36,411 nt of DNA. It comes from an uncultured Coriobacteriaceae bacterium. Its GTDB lineage: Bacteria > Actinomycetota > Coriobacteriia > Coriobacteriales > Atopobiaceae. Positions 15,762 through 23,346 of the stretch are shown here, piece by piece. Every line of letters starts with the position of its first letter. The first letter of the stretch is position 1. The stretch lies in contig CACXDP010000181.1 in assembly GCA_902766445.1 (NCBI GenBank), positions 1 through 36,411 of the forward strand, in the 5' to 3' direction. A program made the position numbers and the translations under genes. The notes beneath the pieces are model-generated. The model made no database searches, was not told the origin of the DNA, and saw only the letters and a list, made by a program, of their open reading frames with translations.

Positions 15762-17234
15762 TTAATTCCCTGCGAGGTCCTTCTCAAGTAGTTCCTGCCA
15801 GTAGCCTGTGTCTTGGTAGGACCCATTGACGTAATACGTCATCTCCATGTCCTTCCAGTTCAGTTGCAGACTGGTGCGGTAAAGGCTTTCGGACTTGATG
15901 GAGAGGTCGGTGAACTCCTCCGGATTGAGCGTAGTGCCTACATACACGCTGCCCACGTATTGGATGCCTTCCTTGTCCTTGGCCACAAAGTCTACCGAGC
16001 TTATCAGAGGTGCGGCCGATCCGTTGTTGACGATGCGTGCCTCGATGCCCTCCTTGCTTTTCTCGACTTCCTCTACTTCGACTTCCTTGGCAGCGACGGT
16101 GCCGGGGAAGGGCTCCATTGCCTCCAACGTGTAAGTGGCTTTGTCCGCGCGACTGTTTATGCGGCACATCAGCGGCTGGGACGCGCCTGGCTCGATGACG
16201 CGTTTCATTGCCATGCCTTCCTCGACCTTGCTGCCCGATGTGCTGAATGTGCTGAAGTTTGCCGAGAATTCCAGCGTAGAATTGCTGTCGTTTTTTACGA
16301 TGATAACTGCAGCTCCCATTGCAGAGTTCCAGCCCTCTACGTCACCCTCGAGTGTCCCCGGTGCCGTGACGGATACCTCGGGCAAGGCAACGCTCTGGCA
16401 CCAGCAGGCATAGTAGGTTGTGGGGAAGAACAGGTCCTCGGTCGTGCCGGGTGCTTTGCCGGCCGGTTCGTAGTCATTTTCGCTCGGGTCGGATGCCACC
16501 CACCCGACGAAGGCGTAGCCTTTTCTGGTGAACCCACACTTCGGCAGTTTGATGTTTCCGGACAGGTCAGTATGAATGGGTTCTGTCTGGCCCTTGTCGG
16601 CTCCATTGCCATCGAAGGTGGCGACTGTGCGCCAAACCGCATAATACGTGTAGGCTGCATCGTCCATAGCAATCTGTGTGCCAGGCTCGATTGGCTCGTC
16701 TTTCAGCTTTTGCTGCGGGTATTCATCAGCCCAGCCGATGAACGCATATCCCTCACGCTCGACCGTGCATTCGGGGAGGGTGATGTTGCCCTCCGAGTCT
16801 GGGGCGATGCGCGTCTCGCCAGATTCCTGGGAGTCATCGTCGAGCAAATAGTTAAGGCTGACGGTGGGGCCGGTATACGAGGAATCGACCTCGGTGGATG
16901 CGGACTCCTCAGATGCTGGTTCTGCGGTTGGGACCGCTTCCTTTGACGTCGCTTTTGTGCTCGGCCGAATGAGGACGAATGCTACGAGTATTGCGACCGC
17001 GACGGCAGCCGCGATAATGATGGGGCGGCGGGACTTGTTGGTGGCTGCTGCGGCCTGACTATCCTGTGGCGTAGCCTGTTCATCGGAGATTGGCTGCGAC
17101 GGTACGGATGGCTTCTTGTCCTCAGCTTGAGCAGGTTCTTGAGCTTCTTCGGCAAGTTCACGCACGTTTGTTCCGCAATTGGGACAGAAGGGTGCGTCAT
17201 CTGTAATACTCGATCCGCAATTTGGACAAAACAT
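15762..17234 (-). CDS. Zinc-ribbon membrane protein with two InlB/Flg_new-type repeats
   Basis: 490 aa. The N-terminus is a zinc ribbon with two CPNCG knuckles (C3, C6, C17, C20). A Pro/Gln/Ala-rich linker follows, then one membrane span at about 71-89 (PIIIAAAVAVAILVAFVLI). The rest is probably outside: an acidic Ser/Glu linker, two repeats of the Listeria-Bacteroides (Flg_new) type at about 125-202 and 203-279, each with LPEC/LPKC, GYAFIGW/GYAFVGW and YYAxW, then a beta-rich C-terminal domain. Such repeats are common in surface proteins of gut bacteria and often mediate contacts; the role here is unknown. GGAGGC precedes the ATG. It is divergent from the radical SAM gene, 304 bp away, and converges on tsaE with 37 bp between. 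Confidence 0.85.
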   Translation of the reverse strand: MFCPNCGSSITDDAPFCPNCGTNVRELAEEAQEPAQAEDKKPSVPSQPISDEQATPQDSQAAAATNKSRRPIIIAAAVAVAILVAFVLIRPSTKATSKEAVPTAEPASEESASTEVDSSYTGPTVSLNYLLDDDSQESGETRIAPDSEGNITLPECTVEREGYAFIGWADEYPQQKLKDEPIEPGTQIAMDDAAYTYYAVWRTVATFDGNGADKGQTEPIHTDLSGNIKLPKCGFTRKGYAFVGWVASDPSENDYEPAGKAPGTTEDLFFPTTYYACWCQSVALPEVSVTAPGTLEGDVEGWNSAMGAAVIIVKNDSNSTLEFSANFSTFSTSGSKVEEGMAMKRVIEPGASQPLMCRINSRADKATYTLEAMEPFPGTVAAKEVEVEEVEKSKEGIEARIVNNGSAAPLISSVDFVAKDKEGIQYVGSVYVGTTLNPEEFTDLSIKSESLYRTSLQLNWKDMEMTYYVNGSYQDTGYWQELLEKDLAGN

Positions 17235-17538
17235 CAGTCAGCCTCCATGTTCGAGATTCTACAATGCCAAAAAACTTACAAAAAAATATAACAAATGCTG
17301 TGCGATGGGGCTGTTTCCTGACATGCTTGCCTGAGGAAGTGTCAGAACTGCGACTTGAAGTACTTGACCGCACTTGAGCCAAAGCTCCATATAGGGTAGT
17401 CATTTCGGACGAATCCAATCGGCAACCACAGAGGGCAGCCCTCTATGATTTTGTCCCTTCCACTACTGTCGTGATACGATAGCGGTTAGCAATCACAAGG
17501 AGTTTTTCACCAATTGCACGCGGGGAAGAGAGCAACGT
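17235..17538. other. Divergent intergenic region between zinc-ribbon gene and radical SAM gene
   Basis: No gene seen. Near the minus-strand gene is an A-rich tract (17269-17295); a possible -10 TAGAAT for that gene is at 17256-17261 on the minus strand. A small hairpin GAGGGC/GCCCTC lies at 17431-17443. The candidate promoter of the radical SAM gene is at 17451-17480. Confidence 0.5.
17451..17480 (+). promoter_or_regulatory. Candidate promoter of the radical SAM gene pair
   Basis: TTGTCC (17451-17456) and TACGAT (17475-17480) at 18-nt spacing, 58 nt before the ATG at 17539. Confidence 0.45.
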
Positions 17539-18969
17539 ATGGGTATCCCTTGGCGCGTAAGGAAATATGCTCGGCAGAACTTCAACGAGGTGTTTCACTG
17601 CACCTTGAACCCAGATGGACCGGGCGTGGTACGCATTCACCTGGTTCCTCCGGCGATGGGAAGCCATGATGCTGAGGTCGGCTCGAGCGTTGCCATAATA
17701 AACGGCCAGGACATCATCCCCGTGAATACCTCGTGGAGCATTCTCCTCATCGAGTTCATCCGTGCGGTCAACTTGTACGATGGGCGTGCCGTCACAGATC
17801 AGGATGTAGAGGAGATCCAGCGACAGACCTGCAAAGCCGTACGAAAGGTGTATCCCCTCATCAGCAAACGGCGCCTCAAGGAAGACATCTACACCATCAT
17901 GAGGACGTTCACACAAGTGGCACGAGGCGAGCGTGTGGACGAGCCAATCATGTACGTCCGTCTTGGCGACTACGCGCCGTACATGCGCGCTCCGCATCGT
18001 ATGGATCTCATGGTGAGCGCCATGACGAAGGAGGGTCGATGGCACTGCAATCAGAGGTGCGTGCACTGCTATGCCGCTGGTCAGGAGCAGGCGGAAGAGG
18101 CCGAGCTCACTACCGATGACTGGAAACTCATCATCGACAAATGCCGTGCTGTCGGCATCACACAGGTTACGTTCACCGGCGGTGAACCTACCATGCGCGA
18201 CGATTTGTTTGAACTGATTGACCATGCGCGCTGGTTCGTTACGCGGCTGAACACGAATGGAATTCGTCTCACGCCCGACTACTGCGAAGAACTGCACAAA
18301 GCGTCGCTCGACAGCGTGCAGGTCACGCTCTACTCATATGACGAGACCGTTCACAACGAGCTTGTTGGAGCTGTTCATTATGCGGACACTGTTGCTGGAA
18401 TCCAGAACGCGCTGGCTGTGGGGCTGAATCTGAGCGTCAACACGCCTCTATGCACTAGCAATCGTGAATATGCGAGGACACTGGAATTTCTGCACGGTTT
18501 GGGCGTCACCTACGTGACGTGCTCGGGTCTCATCACAACGGGCAATGCGTCCAAGCAGGAATCCGAACTGCTACAGCTTAGCATGGAAGAAATGCAGCAG
18601 ATTCTGCGCGAGGCCGTCTCGTTCTGCCATGAGCACGACATGGAGATAAGCTTCACGTCGCCCGGATGGGTAGAGCCAGGCTTTTGTATGGGTCTTGGCA
18701 TACCCGATCCGGCATGTGGTGCATGCCTTAGCAATATGGCTGTGACGCCTGGTGGGCGTGTCGTACCATGCCAAAGCTGGCTTACCGGTTGCGTCCTCGG
18801 TGACTTGCGTAACGATGCATGGGATGACATATGGCATGGTGAGCGTTGCGCGGCGATACGCTCTGCCTCGGCGCGCATGGACGGGAGCTGTCCGCTTAGG
18901 AAACGGGCCGGGAATCCAAAGCACGGCATAACCAACGCGTCTGACGTAAGCGAGGAGGGGCGCCAGTGA
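17539..18969 (+). CDS. Radical SAM enzyme with SPASM-like C-terminus (putative peptide/protein modifier)
   Basis: 476 aa. The radical SAM cluster motif is CNQRCVHCY (C170, C174, C177), followed by TFTGGEP (212-217), the SAM-binding GGEP element. The C-terminal part has cysteines at 383, 393, 396, 411, 418, 437 and 451 in the context CGAC, TPGGRVVPCQSW, LGDL and SCPL. This is like SPASM domains that bind auxiliary [4Fe-4S] clusters in enzymes that modify peptides. Residues 1-160 are unusual: a segment around 60-110 (VNTSWSILL to VRKVYPLIS) loosely resembles a PqqD-type peptide-recognition fold, which I cannot confirm. No signal peptide, so cytosolic. GGGGAAG precedes the ATG by about 10 nt. 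Its stop overlaps the GTG of the Cys-tail protein, so that protein is the obvious candidate substrate. Confidence 0.9.
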   Translation: MGIPWRVRKYARQNFNEVFHCTLNPDGPGVVRIHLVPPAMGSHDAEVGSSVAIINGQDIIPVNTSWSILLIEFIRAVNLYDGRAVTDQDVEEIQRQTCKAVRKVYPLISKRRLKEDIYTIMRTFTQVARGERVDEPIMYVRLGDYAPYMRAPHRMDLMVSAMTKEGRWHCNQRCVHCYAAGQEQAEEAELTTDDWKLIIDKCRAVGITQVTFTGGEPTMRDDLFELIDHARWFVTRLNTNGIRLTPDYCEELHKASLDSVQVTLYSYDETVHNELVGAVHYADTVAGIQNALAVGLNLSVNTPLCTSNREYARTLEFLHGLGVTYVTCSGLITTGNASKQESELLQLSMEEMQQILREAVSFCHEHDMEISFTSPGWVEPGFCMGLGIPDPACGACLSNMAVTPGGRVVPCQSWLTGCVLGDLRNDAWDDIWHGERCAAIRSASARMDGSCPLRKRAGNPKHGITNASDVSEEGRQ

Positions 18970-20276
18970 AAAAGAAGCTTGCGGCAGTATTCTGTGTGCT
19001 CGTGCTGCTCTTGTCCGTACCGCTTGCCACTGCTTGGGCGACATCGAATGACTTGGACGAAATCGTCGACTATCGCATTCGGGTTATCGTAAACTCAGAT
19101 GCGACGTTATCCATGGACTACCACGTCGAGTGGAAGGTGCTTGACTCCACAACAGAGGGTCCGCTTACGTGGGTACGCATCGGGATTCCAAACGAGCATT
19201 GCAGCAACATACGGAGCACAAGTGACTCGGTTGAGGACATTCGATACGATTCTTCGGATGGCGACTACGTGCGCATAGACCTAGATAGAGCTTACGAAGC
19301 TGGCGAGGTGGTGAGCTTCGATTTCAGCCTGATACAGGACTACATGTACGAGATGGGTAAATACGATGAGGAAGAAGAAGTGGTCTATGAGTTCATCCCG
19401 GGCTGGTTCGAAAACGCCAAGGTAGACAACCTGGAGGTGAGGTGGAACGATTACGAGGTCGCACGCGTCACTCCACCTACGACCTTGGATGATCACTACT
19501 ATGTTTGGAATCGAACTATGGACAAAGGCGAGCGTTTTAGGATAGGGGTGTATTATCCTAGCGATGCGTTCGCGTTTGATAGCACCAGATTCAAATCGGC
19601 TTCGTCAGAAACTAGTCCTGTGGAAGGTCTGATAAGCTTCCTTGTCGTTATAGGGTGCGGTATAGCATTCTTCTGGTTCCTTGAGAACAATGACAACCCA
19701 GCAGGTTGCTCCAAGTTCTTTATGTTCCTCGGTCTTTGTCCCATGCTCATTTTGATTGGGCCAATTGGGTGGCTGATACTATATTTTTTCTTTCTCAGGA
19801 AGAGCAACGCGGATTACGCAAACGGCTCGGGCTTCGTGGCCGGCAAAATGATCGAGCGCACCAAGGTCACGTACTGTCGTTTCTGCCCAAACTGCGGAAG
19901 GGCTAGGGCTGACGGTGAGACCGTCTGCAGCACGTGCGGTTGGAGACTCATCAAGAGTGAGATTCCTGTTGCAGAGGAAGATGTCCCCGAGGAGCTGAGA
20001 GACAAAGCGGAGAATGGTGAGTACGTTTACGGCAACGACCCCAACACCGTTCTACGGGTACGCGTCATGCCCCCACTACGCGTGCGGAGCCGCGGTCGTA
20101 CTGGAGGTTCGTGCGCCTGCGCATGTGGATGCGCCTGTGCGTGCGCCTGTGCGGGCGGCGGAAGGGCGGGATGCACCACGAAGGACTTCTACAACACGAA
20201 CCTCAAACTGAAGCAGCTCGCTCTGGAGCCAACACGTGCTGAAGTTTGTCAATTTGTCAGCAAAACGAAACCCTGA
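18966..20276 (+). CDS. Secreted/membrane protein with zinc ribbon and alternating Cys-X tail; candidate radical SAM substrate
   Basis: 436 aa, GTG start overlapping the previous stop (GTGA). Order: signal peptide (1-25, KKK then a long hydrophobic core); a beta-rich domain (~30-205) loosely like DUF2207 extracellular regions; membrane span ~221-239; a second, long hydrophobic stretch ~251-277; a zinc ribbon with C304, C307, C310, C321 and C324; an acidic linker; then an Arg-rich stretch (364-378). Next comes a tail with Cys at 383, 385, 387, 389, 391, 393 and 395, separated by single Ala or Gly, then GGGRAGC (C403) and TTKDFYNTN. Such a regular C-A repeat is not expected by chance and suggests metal binding or enzymatic cross-linking. 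Topology of the tail is unclear. I recognise no named function. Confidence 0.85.
   Translation: MKKKLAAVFCVLVLLLSVPLATAWATSNDLDEIVDYRIRVIVNSDATLSMDYHVEWKVLDSTTEGPLTWVRIGIPNEHCSNIRSTSDSVEDIRYDSSDGDYVRIDLDRAYEAGEVVSFDFSLIQDYMYEMGKYDEEEEVVYEFIPGWFENAKVDNLEVRWNDYEVARVTPPTTLDDHYYVWNRTMDKGERFRIGVYYPSDAFAFDSTRFKSASSETSPVEGLISFLVVIGCGIAFFWFLENNDNPAGCSKFFMFLGLCPMLILIGPIGWLILYFFFLRKSNADYANGSGFVAGKMIERTKVTYCRFCPNCGRARADGETVCSTCGWRLIKSEIPVAEEDVPEELRDKAENGEYVYGNDPNTVLRVRVMPPLRVRSRGRTGGSCACACGCACACACAGGGRAGCTTKDFYNTNLKLKQLALEPTRAEVCQFVSKTKP
20112..20174 (+). repeat. DNA encoding the (Cys-Ala/Gly)7 tail
   Basis: A low-complexity run of TGC/TGT alternating with GCN or GGN codons, with both Cys codons mixed and several Ala codons used. 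The mixed codons argue that the protein sequence, not a simple DNA repeat, is being kept. Confidence 0.7.
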
Positions 20277-20367
20277 CTTAACGGTATGACCATCACTTGC
20301 AAGTGGTGACAGTGGCAAAATAAACGGGTTGTTTGTATCGATTGATTGTGGCGGTCGAGGAGGACCT

Positions 20368-22296
20368 ATGCAGGATGGATTCGTGAAGGTCGCGGTGCGG
20401 ACGCCGCGTGTGCGGGTGGCTGATGTCGGATACAACGTCGAGATGTGCGTCGAGGCGATGCGCGAGGAGGCGGCGGCAGGAGCGAAGGTCATCGTGCTGC
20501 CCGAGCTGTGCGTGACGGGCTATACTTGCGAGGACCTCTTTTGGCAAGACACCCTGCTCGATGCGGCATGCAACGGTGTCCTTGAGCTTGCCGCGGCGAC
20601 AGCCGACATCGATGCGCTTGTCTTTGCGGGGGCACCGTTGCGCGTGGGTACCAAGCTTTACAACTGTGCAGTTGCACTCAGTGCGGGAGACGTGCTCGGC
20701 ATCGTGCCCAAGCGCTTTGTCCCGAACTTCAACGAATCGTACGAGGCTAGGCACTTCTCGACGGGGCCCCAGATTTGCGAAGTCGTCGAGTTTGCGCCGG
20801 GACACTTTGCGACATTTGGTGCTAACCAGCTCTTTGCCTGCGAGAGCGTGCCCGAGCTCGTGGTCGCCGCGGAGATATGCGAAGACCTGTGGGCACCGCA
20901 GCCGCAAAGCATCTCTCATGCGTTGGCTGGAGCAACCCTCGTCGTGAACCTCTCGGCGACGAATGCTGCCGTGGGCAAGGCCTCCTATTGTCGCAACCTC
21001 GTGGTAGGCCAGTCGGCACGCCTCGTCTGTGCCTACGCGTATGCGAGTGCTGGCTGGGGCGAATCCACCACAGACGCAGTCTTTGCGGGGCAAGGCCTCA
21101 TCGCGGAGAACGGGTGTCTGCTTGCGGAGTCGGCACCCTTTGGTCCGGGATTGGCAATGACCGAGATTGATGTGGCGTCGTTGGTTGCCGAGCGTCGGCG
21201 CATGTCCACGTTCGACGTTGCCTTGGTGCCTGAGGCGGTAGGACACATGGTGTCGCGCTTCGAGCTCGAAGTTACCGCGACAGAGCTCACGCGCCCGGTC
21301 GACCCTCATCCCTTCGTGCCCGGAGAGGAGGCCGAGCGCGCCGACCGCTGCGAGGAGGTCTTTGACATCCAGGCATATGGCCTTGCAAAGAGAATCCAGC
21401 ACACGCATGGCACCTGCGCGGTCATTGGCATCTCGGGCGGCCTGGATTCCACACTTGCCCTGCTCGTCAGCGTGCGCGCGTTTGACCTGCTTGGTCTCGA
21501 CCGCCACGGCATCATCGCCGTCACGATGCCAGGCTTCGGCACGACGAGCCGTACGAAAGGTAACGCCACAACGCTCGCTGAGGCTCTCGGCGTGCAGCTT
21601 CGTGAGGTGAGTATCGCGGCCTCGGTGCGCCAGCACTTTGCCGACATCGGACACGACGAGAACGTCCACGATGTAACCTACGAGAACGCCCAAGCGCGCG
21701 AGCGCACGCAGATCATCATGGATATCGCCAACCAGGAGGGTGGCCTCGTGGTGGGCACGGGCGATCTCAGCGAACTGGCACTCGGCTGGGCCACCTACAA
21801 CGGTGACCACATGAGCATGTATTGCGTGAACGGTGGCGTGCCAAAGACGCTCATTCGGCATCTGGTGCGCTACGTGGCCGATACCTGCGGCAACGACGTG
21901 GAGGCGCGCGTGCTCCACGACGTGCTTGACACGCCCGTCTCGCCCGAGCTTCTTCCTGCCAATGAGGATGGCACCATCGCGCAGCAGACCGAGGACTTGG
22001 TAGGACCTTACGAACTGCATGACTTCGTGCTGTATCAAGTGCTTCGCCATGGCATGAGGCCGCGCAAGCTGTATCGGCTCGCGCGCACAGCCTTTGCGGA
22101 CGCCTATGACGATGCGACGATACTCAAGTGGTTGCGAACCTTCTACCGGCGTTTCTTTGCCCAACAGTTCAAGCGCAGCTGCCTGCCCGACGGACCGAAG
22201 GTCGGTTCGGTCGGCGTCAGCCCGCGCGGTGACCTTCGCATGCCCAGCGATGCCTTGGCGACGCTGTGGCTAGCCGAGCTCGATCAGCTGGGGTAG
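20368..22296 (+). CDS. nadE: Glutamine-dependent NAD+ synthetase
   Basis: NadE turns deamido-NAD into NAD using ATP and ammonia taken from glutamine. The 642-aa product has an N-terminal nitrilase-like glutaminase domain with triad E46 (LPELCVTGY), K115 (IVPKRFVPNF) and C171 (AAEICEDLW). The C-terminal synthetase has the PP-loop SGGLDS (356-361), GTGDLSELALGW and YCVNGGVPKTLI. Length and layout match the long glutamine-dependent type. ATG 20368 is chosen for GAGGAGGA just upstream (a slightly short 4-nt spacing after GGAGG). A TTG at 20329 in the same frame is less likely. A small CACTTGCAAGTG hairpin at 20294-20305 lies between this gene and the preceding one. Confidence 0.97.
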   Translation: MQDGFVKVAVRTPRVRVADVGYNVEMCVEAMREEAAAGAKVIVLPELCVTGYTCEDLFWQDTLLDAACNGVLELAAATADIDALVFAGAPLRVGTKLYNCAVALSAGDVLGIVPKRFVPNFNESYEARHFSTGPQICEVVEFAPGHFATFGANQLFACESVPELVVAAEICEDLWAPQPQSISHALAGATLVVNLSATNAAVGKASYCRNLVVGQSARLVCAYAYASAGWGESTTDAVFAGQGLIAENGCLLAESAPFGPGLAMTEIDVASLVAERRRMSTFDVALVPEAVGHMVSRFELEVTATELTRPVDPHPFVPGEEAERADRCEEVFDIQAYGLAKRIQHTHGTCAVIGISGGLDSTLALLVSVRAFDLLGLDRHGIIAVTMPGFGTTSRTKGNATTLAEALGVQLREVSIAASVRQHFADIGHDENVHDVTYENAQARERTQIIMDIANQEGGLVVGTGDLSELALGWATYNGDHMSMYCVNGGVPKTLIRHLVRYVADTCGNDVEARVLHDVLDTPVSPELLPANEDGTIAQQTEDLVGPYELHDFVLYQVLRHGMRPRKLYRLARTAFADAYDDATILKWLRTFYRRFFAQQFKRSCLPDGPKVGSVGVSPRGDLRMPSDALATLWLAELDQLG

Positions 22297-22316
22297 GTAA
22301 GACGCTTCGCCTAAAG

Positions 22317-22339
22317 GAGGCGGGAGTCATTCCCGCCTC
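22317..22339 (+). terminator. Hairpin after nadE
   Basis: A perfect 9-bp GC-rich stem (GAGGCGGGA 22317-22325 with TCCCGCCTC 22331-22339) and a 5-nt loop, 21 nt after the nadE stop. No T-run follows, so termination strength is uncertain. Confidence 0.5.
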
Positions 22340-22464
22340 ATCGCCCCGCGGCCGTGAGCCGTGAGCCGTCGTTCGTGGCGTTTCTTTAAGCTGGATATCA
22401 TGAGGGGCTTGTTGGCAGACGATATGCGTATACTAATCACGTCTGTGTCTATACCCGAGGTCCC

Positions 22465-23337
22465 ATGGTGAGCAAACATCCAATCGCACCCAACCCCAGG
22501 TCGCTCACTGCCGAGGAGGCAGAGGAGCTCTTTGCCAAGGTTGACAATTCCGGTCATGCCGACGAGGACTCTGCCGAGCGACAACGCAAACGCCGCAAGG
22601 AAAAAGGCCATGGCGTTGACGTTGACCCCCTCTCGACGGACGACCCTTCAGGATCGAACGTCGGCCAGATCATCAAGCGGTATGCAGCCGGCATCGTGGT
22701 CGTCTTCGTGGGGGCCATCGTATTCTTGCAGCTGTATGTGGGGATCAGGCGAGCCGGAAACACAGCAAACCTCTCGGGCAACGTGAACGTCTACACCGTG
22801 GCCGAGGCTATGGACGGCGGCATCGAGTGGGGCAACGGCTTCACGCAATTCCCGCAGGACTTCTCGGTGCAGGAGGCCGACGAAAACACCGGTCGCATTG
22901 AAGTCTCGGTCATCGATACGACGTCTCCTACCGCGCTTGCCTGTCTTTCGGGCTCTCAGGTCCAGGCGACGGCGTTCGCGGTCAATTCGCTTCTCAACCC
23001 AAAGATAAGCACCGTCATCTATCACGTGAGTGTGTACTTGGACGAGAATGGGCAGATAGAGCACCTGTCTCCGTTTGGCTTCTTTAGGCCGAGTGGCGAC
23101 CTGACCCCGTTCATCACCTACGTGTGGACGAAGTCGACGACGGGTGACGGGCAGGTGCGCTTCTCCTGCGCGATTGCGGGCGTCGACGACGAACTGCAGG
23201 AGGTATTGCGAGACCAGATAACCTCGCGTGCGACACCGCTCTTTGGGGGTGGCGACGACGAAGAAGAAGAGCCAAGGTCTGACGAGGCGGAAACGACCTC
23301 TCTCGAACAAAGGGGTGCCGCGTCGTCAAGGAAGTGA
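22465..23337 (+). CDS. Single-pass membrane protein of unknown function upstream of glgX
   Basis: 290 aa, not recognised. The N-terminal ~70 residues are charged, with a basic run (ERQRKRRKEKG, 38-48), and probably cytosolic. One membrane span lies at about 74-94 (AAGIVVVFVGAIVFLQLYV). The remaining ~190 residues would be outside and look globular (VNVYTVAEAMDGGIEWGNG, then an IEVSVIDTTSP strand and a YHVSVYLDENG strand). The last ~35 residues are acidic and low-complexity (GGGDDEEEEPRSDE). The Shine-Dalgarno site is weak (GAGG). A -10-like TATACT sits at 22429-22434 without a good -35. It ends 9 nt before glgX, so the two are probably co-transcribed, but no link to glycogen is visible in the protein itself. 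Confidence 0.85.
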   Translation: MVSKHPIAPNPRSLTAEEAEELFAKVDNSGHADEDSAERQRKRRKEKGHGVDVDPLSTDDPSGSNVGQIIKRYAAGIVVVFVGAIVFLQLYVGIRRAGNTANLSGNVNVYTVAEAMDGGIEWGNGFTQFPQDFSVQEADENTGRIEVSVIDTTSPTALACLSGSQVQATAFAVNSLLNPKISTVIYHVSVYLDENGQIEHLSPFGFFRPSGDLTPFITYVWTKSTTGDGQVRFSCAIAGVDDELQEVLRDQITSRATPLFGGGDDEEEEPRSDEAETTSLEQRGAASSRK

Positions 23338-23346
23338 GATACCAGC

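Noticed and set aside
17431-17443. GAGGGCAGCCCTC inverted repeat as an operator
   Set aside because: A single short hairpin upstream of the promoter with no second copy; not enough to call an operator.
20293-22164. 623-residue open frame antisense to nadE
   Set aside because: Long antisense frames are common opposite GC-rich genes. It covers a fully conserved nadE, has no start signals and is rich in His/Arg, as expected of a shadow frame.
22400-22471. 23-residue possible leader peptide ending across the start of the membrane protein gene
   Set aside because: No Shine-Dalgarno site and a -10-like box lies inside it, so it is probably not transcribed as a whole.
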